Source: Gammaproteobacteria bacterium UBA2679 (GTDB lineage Bacteria; Pseudomonadota; Gammaproteobacteria; Pseudomonadales; Oleiphilaceae). From it: a stretch of 19,279 bases of DNA. The DNA is taken from positions 1 to 19,279 of the forward strand of contig DEMD01000005.1 of assembly GCA_002354735.1 (NCBI GenBank). The letters are read 5' to 3'. The position numbers and the translations under genes are program-made. This document shows, in pieces, positions 6,561-15,374 of this stretch; the first letter of the stretch is position 1; every line of letters starts with the position of its first letter. The notes under the pieces are model-generated. The model did no database searches and was not told the origin of the DNA. It worked only from the letters and a program-made list of their open reading frames with translations.

Positions 6561-9500
6561 ATGCCTAGTGTCGTCTCGTTTCAGTCCGCGGCTATCATAG
6601 GCACGGACGAACTCTACCGCAGCCCTCAATCGGTCGTGTATCGCGGGTATTACAAGGAAGCACCCGAAGATAGCCCTCCCGTCATTCTAAAACAGCTGAA
6701 TGTAGACTTTCCGACGCCAGAACAGCTGGCCCGCTTCGCGCATGAATTTGCGCAAACTCAAGCCCTTCAAGGGCCGGGCGTAATCGGTGCCAGAGAACTT
6801 TTTCGCCACGAGAACACTATGGTCATGGTGCTCGAGGATTTCGGCGGCGAGTCACTGGATAGACACTGGTCCGGCATCGCGGTTCCCCTGGCGGAATTTT
6901 TACCCCTCGCGCTATCGATCGTTGATGCCTTGAGGTCCGTTCATCAAAAGGGGCTTATTCACAAGGACATCAATCCTTCGAACATCGTGTGGAATTCCAC
7001 GACGAAGCAGGTGAAGTTGATTGATTTCGGTCTCTCTACCGAACTGACGCAGGAACCTAGCCAGCTTGGCAATCCGGCCCAACTGGCTGGCACACTGGCC
7101 TATCTTGCACCGGAACAGACCGGGCGCATGAATCGCGCGATTGATTATCGATCGGACTTCTACGCGCTCGGCATGACGTTCTATGAACTGCTGACCGGAC
7201 AACTGCCATTGGCTTCCGATGATCCGCTGGAGTGGGTGCACTGGCATATCGCCAGGACTGCCGCACCGCTTCACACAGTCAATCCTGCCATACCCCTTGT
7301 GCTGTCCGATATTGTACTCAAGCTGCTCGCCAAAACAGCCGAAGACCGCTACGCGAGCCTTTCAGGCTTACGTCGTGATCTTCAGGCCTGCCATGACCAG
7401 CTGCAAGCCAAGGGCGAGATCGATGATTTTGCCATCGCTACTCAGGATATCGCTGACACCCTTCATCTACCCCAACAACTCTACGGCCGCGAAGCAGCCC
7501 TCAGCACGCTGTTGAGCGCTTTCGAGACCATGCTGCAGGGCGAGAAGAGCCTGGTGGGCGTGACGGGGCCGGCTGGCATTGGTAAATCATCACTGGTCCG
7601 GGAGCTCCTGAAACCCATCGTGGCACAGCATGGCTTTTTCATTGAGGGCAAATTTGATCAGCTGGACAAGGGCACACCATACACTTCGCTCGTCCAGGCC
7701 TTTAGAGAGCTGATTCAGATGCTGCTTGCCAAGAGTGACGAGGAGATCGCGGAATGGAGAGCTCGCCTGCTGGAGGCGGTGGGTCCAAACGCAGGCCTCA
7801 TTACGACTGTCATCCCAGAGCTGGCGTGGATCATTGGCACACCAAAAGCTGTACCGGCCTTATCCGCCGCCGAAAACCGCAACCGATTTACGGCCACCTT
7901 CCAGGCCTTCGTAAAAGTATTCTGCGATACCGATCATCCACTCGTGATCTTTCTGGATGACGTTCAGTGGGCCGATCTTTCGTCCCTGAAGCTGATCGAG
8001 CAGCTTATGCGAGACCCCACGACTCGTCACCTGCAGATACTGGTGGCTTATCGCGATAACGAAGTCAGCGCTTCGGCGCCTGTTTCGGCATTGTTCAGAG
8101 CGCTTCATAGTGCCGACCTGCCAGTAATCAACATCTCACTGAGCCCGCTCGAGCGTGCTGATGTGGAGGCACTGCTTGCGGAAGCGCTCCAATGTAAACG
8201 AGAAATGGTCAGCCCGTTGGCACAGCTCGTGCTCGAGAAAACCCTCGGCAACCCTTTTTTCATCAACCAGTTTCTGCACAGCCTGTACCAGCAGTCGCTC
8301 CTGAGTTTTTCACAAGCCACCATGCAATGGACCTGGGACACTGATCAGATTGCCCAAGCCGGAATCACCGACAATGTCATCGAGCTGATGGTGGACCGAC
8401 TTCGAACTTTTCCACAAGAGGCCCAGCATCTCCTGTGTCTTGCCGCCTGTATCGGGAATGAATTTGATCTTGAGTCGCTGGCTGCCATTAGTCGAATAAC
8501 AGTTCCCCACGCTGCAACGACGCTACTGAGCATGCTGCGCTCAGGCTTGCTCATCCCCTTGAATGACGCCTACAAGTGGACGCCCCATCTCAATTGGCAG
8601 CAGCTCGAGAGTGAAGAGGCAGCAATTGGCTCGGAAACTGCGCTGCCCCGCTACCGCTTTTCTCACGACCGGGTTCAGCAGGCCGCGTACTCTCTCCTGC
8701 CCCCTGCATCGAAGGCAGACGTTCATTATCAGATTGGCAACGCGCTACTGCAGAACCCTGGCTATCAGGACAAGACGAACACCTTATTTGAAGTTGCCAA
8801 GCATTTTTATCTGGCGAGAACGCTGTTTACCACTTCGAAGGACCTGCTTCGCTATGCGGACATCCAGTGCCAGGCGGGCCAGCGGGCAAAATCCTCGGCT
8901 GCCTTCGGGCCCGCAATGCGCTATTACAGAAGAGGCCTGTCTCGACTCCCAGAAAATAGCTGGGACGCCGGGTATGACCTGACCTTGCAACTCCATACCG
9001 GCTTCGCCGAAATGGCGTATATGAATGGTGACTATGCCGACATGCACGTCACCATCGACAGCGCACTGACTCGAACAAGCGAGCAACTTGATCAGATTCC
9101 GCTCTTTGAAATCCGCATTCTGGCACTCATTGCCCAACACCAGTCCGCCGGGGCTGTCGCCGAAGCTGTCGATGCCTTACGTCGACTCGGAATAGAATTA
9201 CCGGACCGCCCCGAACAGAGCGACATCGAACGTGCGCTTGGCGAGACAATGACACTGCTGGCCTCTACCTCACCGCAGGCGCTCGCCGATCTGCCCGTGA
9301 TGACCGACCCACAATATCTGGCTGCTATCAGAATCATGAACCGGATACTGTCTGCCAGCTATCAGGCAGCGCCTCAATTGTTCCCGATACTGGTATTTGT
9401 CATGGTGCAGCTCTCCTATCGCCATGGGAATACTCAGGGCTCCACTTCCGCTTATGCCACTTACGGCCTCGTTAAAAGCGGGATTCTTGGAGATTATGAA

Positions 9501-11624
9501 TCAGGCTATGAATTCGGCAAGCTCGCCCTGACACTGGTCGACCAGCTGTCGGCGGATGACTGCAAGGCCCGAACCAGTTATGTGTTTGCGGCATTTCTAC
9601 AGCACTGGAAAGAACCCATTGCGGATACTCAGCCGGTGCTGAGAGACACCTACCAGAGTGGACTTGCGACCGGCGATTTCGAGTATGCTGGATGGGCCGC
9701 CATGATGACAGGCGTGCACGGATTCTTCGCAGGTGAGCCCTTGCCAGCGATTGAAAAAATGAGCAGAGAATACTGGTCGGTCGTTGATCAGTTGAAACAA
9801 CAAACCGCCCATCTGCACTTCTCCATCTTCCTGCAGGCGATATCCAATCTGCAGAACGATCGTGAACATCCCACGAGCCTGACCGGCAGCTATTTTGACG
9901 AGCACGTATCGGTGCCCAAACTCCTGGAGGCTGGCGATCGCACAGGACTCTTTATTGTGTATTTCAATCGGCTTGTCCTGTCCTACCTGATGGGCGACCA
10001 CGCTGGCGCTGCCCGGGCCGCCGCTGAGGGCGAGCAGTATCTTGATGGCGTGGTCTCATCTGCCTACATACCTCAGTTCCACTTTTATGCCACGCTGGCC
10101 ATTCTTCCTCAATCACGCGAAACGGCGAAGCTACAAGACTGCATTGATAAAATGACGGTATGGGCCGAGCACTCGCCGGTGAATTACGAGCACCGCCTGG
10201 CCCTCCTGACTGCGGAGCGTGCGCGCTTGTCCGGAGATCGTTCCATGTCCACGATCGAAATCTATCAATCGGCGATCGATGCAGCTCGCTCCCGCGGTTT
10301 TCTGCAGGATGAGGCGCTGGGGAACGAACTGCTGGCGGCGTTTTTCGCGCAACACGAGCAAACCGAATTTGCTCAACTGTATCTGACCAGAGCCTACCAC
10401 CTCTACCGATTCTGGGGCGCCGAGGCGAAACTACGGCAGCTGAGAGCGCAGCACCACTCGCTCGCAAGCCAGCAGGAGGTTTGGCATCTAAAAAGTATGC
10501 GGGGATCTATGGATATTTCGCATGCACAGCCAGCGAGCACGCTCGACTCGATGTCGGTTATCAAGGCCTCACAGGCCATATCCGGTGAGATGCAGCTTGA
10601 GTCGCTGCTGCAGAAAATGATGACGCTGGTCATCGAAAATGCCGGCGCCCAACGGGGCTATTTATTGCTGGCCAACGAGAATGAAACCACAGGCGTTTGT
10701 GAGTGGACAATCGAAGCCGAAGCTGTGATGGGGGAAATGGTAGCGGTACAGCTGAGCCGGCCCATTGATTTTTCCACGGACCAGAGTTTACCGACAACCA
10801 TATTGCAGTATGTCGCAAGAACACGTGAGCCGGTGATCCTGGGCGAGAGAATTCAAAGGAGCCGATTTTCCAGCGACCCCTACCTGCAACAGGCGCAGCC
10901 AGCATCAGTGTTGTGCGCACCCATTCTCAGCCGCAGCACGATTCTTGGCATGATCTATCTGGAGAACTCGCTTACCAGGAACGCCTTTACACCAGAGCAC
11001 ATGCAGACCATTCAGTTCCTGGCCGCACAAACTGCCATCTCTCTCGAGAACGCCTCACTCTACAGCAACCTCGAAGCCAGGGTTGAGCAGCGAACTCGCG
11101 AGCTGAATGAAGCCAACGCGAAACTGACCTACATCGCAACGACGGATTCACTTACCCAGGCCTACAGCCGGCACCACTTTCTCGAGCTGGCTACGCAGGA
11201 ACTGCATCGTACTTTGCGGTTCAACCGTCCGCTCGTGATCATGATGATCGATATCGACCACTTCAAGAGGATCAATGACACCTATGGCCATGCTGTGGGC
11301 GACAAGGCGCTGCTGATGGTGGCATCAATCATCAGACAAGGCCTCCGGGACCTGGATATATTCGGCCGACTCGGCGGCGAAGAATTCGCCGTACTGGCGC
11401 CTGAAACTACCATTGAGGAAGGTCTTCAACTTGCCGAACGTATACGCGCCCTGGTTGAGAAGACGGCCATTGAATCGCCGCCTCACAGCTTCCACTTGAC
11501 CATCAGCATAGGGCTGAGCGCCGCCCTCAGCCCGAATGCGACCATTGTCAGTCTGTTACAGCAGGCTGACAAAGGGTTGTACAGGGCCAAGCGAAAATCG
11601 CGCAACCGGGTTGAAATCGGCTAG
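6561..11624 (+). CDS. Ser/Thr kinase - AAA ATPase - GAF - GGDEF signalling protein
   Basis: This 1687-residue cytoplasmic protein combines four modules. The kinase domain (about 8-280) has Lys44, the catalytic loop H-K-D-I-N-P-S-N (Asp136, Asn141), D-F-G at 155-157 and A-P-E-Q-T-G-R-M-N. An Orc/STAND-like ATPase (about 310-600) has Walker A G-P-A-G-I-G-K-S at 336-343 and Walker B F-L-D-D at 464-467. A long helical, TPR-like region (about 610-1300) follows, then a GAF sensor domain (about 1331-1495), a short coiled coil, and a diguanylate cyclase domain (about 1527-1687). The active-site signature is G-G-E-E-F at 1605-1609, and an inhibitory site R-D-L-D (1596-1599) lies exactly five residues before it, so both catalysis and c-di-GMP feedback are predicted. 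The closest known architecture is the large kinase/ATPase/GAF proteins that end in a histidine kinase. Here the output is a cyclase. No membrane segment is seen. Confidence 0.9.
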   Translation: MPSVVSFQSAAIIGTDELYRSPQSVVYRGYYKEAPEDSPPVILKQLNVDFPTPEQLARFAHEFAQTQALQGPGVIGARELFRHENTMVMVLEDFGGESLDRHWSGIAVPLAEFLPLALSIVDALRSVHQKGLIHKDINPSNIVWNSTTKQVKLIDFGLSTELTQEPSQLGNPAQLAGTLAYLAPEQTGRMNRAIDYRSDFYALGMTFYELLTGQLPLASDDPLEWVHWHIARTAAPLHTVNPAIPLVLSDIVLKLLAKTAEDRYASLSGLRRDLQACHDQLQAKGEIDDFAIATQDIADTLHLPQQLYGREAALSTLLSAFETMLQGEKSLVGVTGPAGIGKSSLVRELLKPIVAQHGFFIEGKFDQLDKGTPYTSLVQAFRELIQMLLAKSDEEIAEWRARLLEAVGPNAGLITTVIPELAWIIGTPKAVPALSAAENRNRFTATFQAFVKVFCDTDHPLVIFLDDVQWADLSSLKLIEQLMRDPTTRHLQILVAYRDNEVSASAPVSALFRALHSADLPVINISLSPLERADVEALLAEALQCKREMVSPLAQLVLEKTLGNPFFINQFLHSLYQQSLLSFSQATMQWTWDTDQIAQAGITDNVIELMVDRLRTFPQEAQHLLCLAACIGNEFDLESLAAISRITVPHAATTLLSMLRSGLLIPLNDAYKWTPHLNWQQLESEEAAIGSETALPRYRFSHDRVQQAAYSLLPPASKADVHYQIGNALLQNPGYQDKTNTLFEVAKHFYLARTLFTTSKDLLRYADIQCQAGQRAKSSAAFGPAMRYYRRGLSRLPENSWDAGYDLTLQLHTGFAEMAYMNGDYADMHVTIDSALTRTSEQLDQIPLFEIRILALIAQHQSAGAVAEAVDALRRLGIELPDRPEQSDIERALGETMTLLASTSPQALADLPVMTDPQYLAAIRIMNRILSASYQAAPQLFPILVFVMVQLSYRHGNTQGSTSAYATYGLVKSGILGDYESGYEFGKLALTLVDQLSADDCKARTSYVFAAFLQHWKEPIADTQPVLRDTYQSGLATGDFEYAGWAAMMTGVHGFFAGEPLPAIEKMSREYWSVVDQLKQQTAHLHFSIFLQAISNLQNDREHPTSLTGSYFDEHVSVPKLLEAGDRTGLFIVYFNRLVLSYLMGDHAGAARAAAEGEQYLDGVVSSAYIPQFHFYATLAILPQSRETAKLQDCIDKMTVWAEHSPVNYEHRLALLTAERARLSGDRSMSTIEIYQSAIDAARSRGFLQDEALGNELLAAFFAQHEQTEFAQLYLTRAYHLYRFWGAEAKLRQLRAQHHSLASQQEVWHLKSMRGSMDISHAQPASTLDSMSVIKASQAISGEMQLESLLQKMMTLVIENAGAQRGYLLLANENETTGVCEWTIEAEAVMGEMVAVQLSRPIDFSTDQSLPTTILQYVARTREPVILGERIQRSRFSSDPYLQQAQPASVLCAPILSRSTILGMIYLENSLTRNAFTPEHMQTIQFLAAQTAISLENASLYSNLEARVEQRTRELNEANAKLTYIATTDSLTQAYSRHHFLELATQELHRTLRFNRPLVIMMIDIDHFKRINDTYGHAVGDKALLMVASIIRQGLRDLDIFGRLGGEEFAVLAPETTIEEGLQLAERIRALVEKTAIESPPHSFHLTISIGLSAALSPNATIVSLLQQADKGLYRAKRKSRNRVEIG

Positions 11625-11658
11625 CGCTCATTCGTATCGTCAAGCGCCCCATTCGCCG

Positions 11659-12288
11659 TCAATCCTTGGACCGGCGCCCCCGCCAGAACAGACCCATCGC
11701 CGCGATCATCGCCAAGGGCAAGCTGCCAGGCAGGTTCACCTTACTTGGATTATCAGTGCCTTCACCGCTGTCGTAAAACGTGATCAGGGTTTCACCGTAG
11801 GCGTCAGCAACGATGATCGGTGGGCAGTCCTCATCTTCATAAGGGACACAATAGTTGGGGATGTAATAAATCGCAGAAGCGAAGCCAAAGATATAGGTGT
11901 CGTCCAGCGAGACGCGATTCATGAAATTGAAAGTCTGCTCGTCCAGTCCGTCCTCAAACAGAAACACGCGTAGCATTGCTGACAAATCAAAGGCTCTCTC
12001 TTCGGGATCGTGATAGGCGTAGCCAGCATTGAACCAGGGCTCATCACGTTCGCTGGCGTAGGTGGCGAAGAACACGCCGAAGAAGCTCACCTCAACGGTT
12101 GTGGTCTCATCGCTGGCGCCGAACTCGAACACGTAGTCCAGATCGATCTGTTCCGGCACCCAGTTGATGTCGATCTTGATTTGCTCCGGCATCATATAGC
12201 TGGCCTGGGCGAGCGGGGCGAGTAGCAAAGGGGCTATCAAGAGGCAGTTACGAGCGAATGACCGTGCGGCTTTCGAGACCTTAAACAT
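11659..12288 (-). CDS. Exported protein with PEP-CTERM-like C-terminal sorting signal
   Basis: This 209-residue protein has a signal peptide (positive N-terminus, hydrophobic 15-27, cleavage near A-Q-A at 27-29). Its acidic, aromatic-rich body has no recognised domain. The C-terminus shows the three-part sorting layout: N-L-P-G-S-L-P at 185-191, a hydrophobic stretch 190-202 and the basic tail R-G-R-R-S-K-D. This resembles PEP-CTERM signals cut by exosortases, with L-P-G-S in place of P-E-P. Two Cys (147, 155) may form a disulfide. The body carries a short repeat P-E-Q-I-x-x-D (34-40 and 45-51). A ribosome site GGAAG is 11 bases before the ATG. The gene is convergent with the kinase gene, 34 bases apart. 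No exosortase is in this window, and the function is unknown. Confidence 0.72.
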   Translation of the reverse strand: MFKVSKAARSFARNCLLIAPLLLAPLAQASYMMPEQIKIDINWVPEQIDLDYVFEFGASDETTTVEVSFFGVFFATYASERDEPWFNAGYAYHDPEERAFDLSAMLRVFLFEDGLDEQTFNFMNRVSLDDTYIFGFASAIYYIPNYCVPYEDEDCPPIIVADAYGETLITFYDSGEGTDNPSKVNLPGSLPLAMIAAMGLFWRGRRSKD

Positions 12289-12510
12289 GAGCTTATCTTC
12301 CGTGTAAAGACGATGGTATGGAACTTCCTTGCGATACCAGACTTCGAACTACTTGGGGCAGGCGAGTTTCTGTAGATATTAAGGCTAATCGTCCAAATTG
12401 CCTAGGACTTATGGCTCATATTGACCCTTCGATTTGTACCTAATCCCTACTGTCGTCGTAAGGTTCAGGGACCGATGCAGGCTCGCACGACGCAATTGGC
12501 ACCTGCACGA
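12289..12510. other. Intergenic region between the PEP-CTERM-like gene and the EAL gene
   Basis: This 222-base gap lies upstream of the PEP-CTERM-like gene and downstream of the EAL gene (both minus strand). It holds a 6-base inverted repeat TGGTAT/ATACCA (12314-12319 and 12334-12339) just before the leader of the exported-protein gene. I see no clear sigma-70 promoter, no T-run terminator for the EAL gene and no convincing small gene. Confidence 0.4.
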
Positions 12511-15174
12511 TCAAGCCTCCGGGTGGCTGAAAATGCCCGCAGTCTCCGTCAACAGGCCTTGGAGAGCGTCCAGCGAAACTGGTCTGCTCATGTAATAGCC
12601 CTGCAAAACATCACAGCCCAAACTATTGAGGATGTCGAAACCGTCTTTCGTTTCAACGCCCTCGGCGACAATTTTCAGCCCCAGAGCGTGCGCCATCCTG
12701 ATGCTGGTTTCGACGATGATATGGTCGCCGCCCTCTGCATGACCCAGGTTCATCACAAAGGAGCGGTCCAGCTTGATCTCCTGGATGGGAAGCCGCTTGA
12801 TGTACGCAAGTGATGAGTAGCCTGTACCGAAGTCATCGATAGACAAACCGACTGTCATCTTGTGCAGGTCGTGCAGCACGTCCAGGGCTCGCTCTGGGTC
12901 ACTCATCATGGCGGTTTCTGTGACTTCCAGGATGAGCACCCCTGGCAGCAGGTCGAAGCGCTTCAGCGCGCGTGAAACCTTCTTCGGGAAGTCCCGATCA
13001 CGCAGATTTACAGCCGATGTATTCACCGCAACAGTCAGATGAAACCCCTGCTTGCGAAGGCTGGCGATACTGCTCAACGCCTCGTTCAGCACCCATTCCG
13101 TCAGCGCATGAATACTGCCAGTCTGTTCAGCGACGGGAATGAATTCGTTCGGCCCGATGAACCCATGCTGAGGGTGTTGCCATCGCAACAGTGCTTCTAC
13201 CGAATCAATCGACAGGGACTTCGCCGTAATCTTGGGCTGATACGCAAGCGTCAACAAGTTTTCCTTGATGGCCCTGCGAAGATCGCCGGCCAGGCTGAGC
13301 CTGCGTTCGCTATAGGGATTGATTTGCTCGCTGTAGAGTGTGTAGAGCGTGTTCAGTCGCGAACAGGCATCGACGGCGATTTGCGCTTTCTGTAGCAGGG
13401 TATCGATCTGCTGCCCATGGTCAGGTAAAAGGGCAATGCCCGTTATCGCGCCTACCTCGATGATGAGTTGACCCGAAGCGCATGGCTCAGACAGTTCCAG
13501 CACGAATTTGTCCAGGGCCGCAGCTAATGCCGGGCCTGGCAGACCATCCCCCTGCCCCTGCGTATCGGGTACTCGTAGCACGAGCGCGAACGAAGCGCCC
13601 TCGATGCTGCACACGAATCGTGTCTCCGCCGGACTCAGCGAAACGACGCCTGGCAAGGCCGCCGCTTGTGACTCGAGTCTCTGAGACAACAATTGAAGAA
13701 CCCGATCTGCCTCTGTATGACCCAGTGTCTTGTTGACCTCGTGGAACCGGGAAAAATGGATGAGACAGATCGCGTAGCGATGCCTCGAAGCAGCCTGTTG
13801 TTGATACCAGGATTCGAGAAAGGCGCGATTGGGTATCTGCAGGCGGTGATGATAGAGCGCCTGTCGAAAGAGACCAGCCTCTGCGGCGCGCCGATGCTCG
13901 ATTTCAGCCAGCAAGGCCAGCTGTGATTCAGACCGCTGCCTTCGCTCCTGAGTCAGGCGGTCAGCCAGGGCGAAGGACAGCAGTATGGCCTCGAGTGCAG
14001 AAAATAGCGGCGGGCTGTTTTCTGTCCACGACGACCGTGGGATGACATCGAACACAGCGAGGGTGAACACCAGTATGGCCAGCAACACACCAGCCCAGGC
14101 AATCGTGTAGTAGCGAGCCAGGGTGCTGCCTTTCAGCCACATATAGGGGCCTGCCAGCATGCAGCTCAGAAATGTTGGGAACAGCACGGCAACTGACGCG
14201 AATATCACGGTCTTGTACTCGCCGAAGAGGGCAACCGCGAATACGCAGACGGTTGCCGCAGCAAGCCCCATGAACCACTTGTGAAGACGCGGCGCATGTA
14301 CATCCAGCCGCAGAAAAGCGACAGTGAATAGCCCGGCTGAAAGCACCATGGTTGGCACTGAGAATCTGAAGATGTGGTCTTGAATGGCACCGAGTTCAGG
14401 GAAGAAGAATTGGGCCCATAGGCCGGTGATCGAAACCTGGGTGAACAATGTGGCGAGAACGAAAGTGATGTAGTACAGATACACTCTTTCGCGCAACGAT
14501 AGAAAAAGAAAGAGGTTATAGAACAACATGGCAAGCATCACGCCGAAATAAAGGGCGTGCTTGACCGTGTCCCTTTGTGCTCGCTCGTAAAAGTGATTCG
14601 GCGCGGCGATCATCATCGGGGCTTGCATGGAGCTTTTCGAGCGTATTCTGAAGTAGAGTGTCGTCTCGTCTCCTGCTTCAAGCGCCACCGGGAAAGCGAA
14701 GAAGCGGTTATTGATCAACCGGGTGGAGAGGGGCCGATGGTCACCTGTAGTGACGCGTTGGACAATAGCCCCGTCCTCGACGCGGTAATATTCGATGTCA
14801 TCCAGTATGGGATGGTTAATGCTGACAATGCGTTCGATCGATCGACTACTGCTGTTGAATAGCTGGATTCGCAGCCAGAGCGTACCTGACTCGAAGCCGA
14901 AGTTCAGCGTACGAGCGCCAGCCGGACGCCATGGCTCCGAAGCCGCCTGCTGAATGTCGCTGAAGGTTTGTGGATCGATCCCGCCGTTTTGGTCTTCGTG
15001 GAGCTGATAGTAGAGGTGATCGTTCAGTGACTGCTGCGTTTCGCTCACAGAGATATCGAATCGCTCAGCATTCAACGCGGATGAAGACGCAGAAGCGATG
15101 GGGACCAAAAGGATACAAAGCGTGCTTAATACCCTGAAAACCAGCGTCACGCTCGTTCTGCTGGTTAAAATCAC
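12511..15174 (-). CDS. 7TMR-DISM sensor with degenerate GGDEF and intact EAL domain (c-di-GMP phosphodiesterase)
   Basis: From the GTG at 15174 this is an 887-residue inner-membrane protein. It has a signal peptide, a periplasmic 7TMR-DISMED2-type sensor (about 35-190), a seven-helix 7TMR-DISM block (about 205-402), a short coiled coil, a GGDEF-like domain (about 440-595) and an EAL domain (about 640-880). The GGDEF signature is replaced by E-G-A-S-F (525-529) and the metal-binding D-I-D segment by L-I-H-F-S, so cyclase activity is not expected. The EAL domain keeps E-A-L (Glu660), D-D-F-G-T-G (780-785), K-L-D-R-S-F, A-E-G-V-E-T and Q-G-Y-Y-M-S-R-P, so hydrolysis of c-di-GMP to pGpG is predicted. 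The frame is open to an ATG at 15258, but a strong AGGAGG (15179-15184) lies four bases before the GTG, and a -10-like TATACT at 15243-15248 would start the message downstream of that ATG. Confidence 0.9.
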   Translation of the reverse strand: MILTSRTSVTLVFRVLSTLCILLVPIASASSSALNAERFDISVSETQQSLNDHLYYQLHEDQNGGIDPQTFSDIQQAASEPWRPAGARTLNFGFESGTLWLRIQLFNSSSRSIERIVSINHPILDDIEYYRVEDGAIVQRVTTGDHRPLSTRLINNRFFAFPVALEAGDETTLYFRIRSKSSMQAPMMIAAPNHFYERAQRDTVKHALYFGVMLAMLFYNLFLFLSLRERVYLYYITFVLATLFTQVSITGLWAQFFFPELGAIQDHIFRFSVPTMVLSAGLFTVAFLRLDVHAPRLHKWFMGLAAATVCVFAVALFGEYKTVIFASVAVLFPTFLSCMLAGPYMWLKGSTLARYYTIAWAGVLLAILVFTLAVFDVIPRSSWTENSPPLFSALEAILLSFALADRLTQERRQRSESQLALLAEIEHRRAAEAGLFRQALYHHRLQIPNRAFLESWYQQQAASRHRYAICLIHFSRFHEVNKTLGHTEADRVLQLLSQRLESQAAALPGVVSLSPAETRFVCSIEGASFALVLRVPDTQGQGDGLPGPALAAALDKFVLELSEPCASGQLIIEVGAITGIALLPDHGQQIDTLLQKAQIAVDACSRLNTLYTLYSEQINPYSERRLSLAGDLRRAIKENLLTLAYQPKITAKSLSIDSVEALLRWQHPQHGFIGPNEFIPVAEQTGSIHALTEWVLNEALSSIASLRKQGFHLTVAVNTSAVNLRDRDFPKKVSRALKRFDLLPGVLILEVTETAMMSDPERALDVLHDLHKMTVGLSIDDFGTGYSSLAYIKRLPIQEIKLDRSFVMNLGHAEGGDHIIVETSIRMAHALGLKIVAEGVETKDGFDILNSLGCDVLQGYYMSRPVSLDALQGLLTETAGIFSHPEA

Positions 15175-15374
15175 TACACCTCCTCTATCGTCGAGTTCTA
15201 CGTAAACGCGATGTAGCGCGCTCGAATGCGTCAGTTTCAGGAAGTATAGTCGGCACATTCGTATCCGCTATCCGTCATCAAACGCAGCGCAAAGCTATAG
15301 TTTAGAGCGCACCGGCTGGCCCGCAGTAGTCTATCCTTTCTCTTAACCGCCCTGCTTCCACCAAATTTCGACTC
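15175..15374. promoter_or_regulatory. Shared control region of the divergent EAL and GGDEF genes
   Basis: This 200-base region separates the two divergent 7TMR-DISM genes. For the minus-strand gene, TATACT (15243-15248) is a -10 candidate and AGGAGG (15179-15184) is the ribosome site. For the plus-strand gene, TATAGT (15296-15301) is a -10 candidate giving a leader of about 67 bases. Neither has a convincing -35, so activators or alternative sigma factors may be involved. The two -10 candidates are about 50 bases apart and back to back. Confidence 0.4.

Noticed and set aside
6471..6629. N-terminal extension of the HExxH protein to 6629
   Set aside because: The extra residues would overlap the first codons and the AT-rich promoter of the divergent kinase gene and look non-coding. 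The ATG at 6470 has a ribosome site.
12314..12339. TGGTAT/ATACCA inverted repeat as a terminator or operator
   Set aside because: A 6-base stem with a 14-base loop and no T run is expected by chance at this scale. It is only mentioned in the intergenic entry.
15175..15258. ATG at 15258 as start of the EAL protein
   Set aside because: It lies upstream of the likely -10 element and gives an odd 28-residue extension. The GTG at 15174 has an AGGAGG site and leads straight into a signal peptide.
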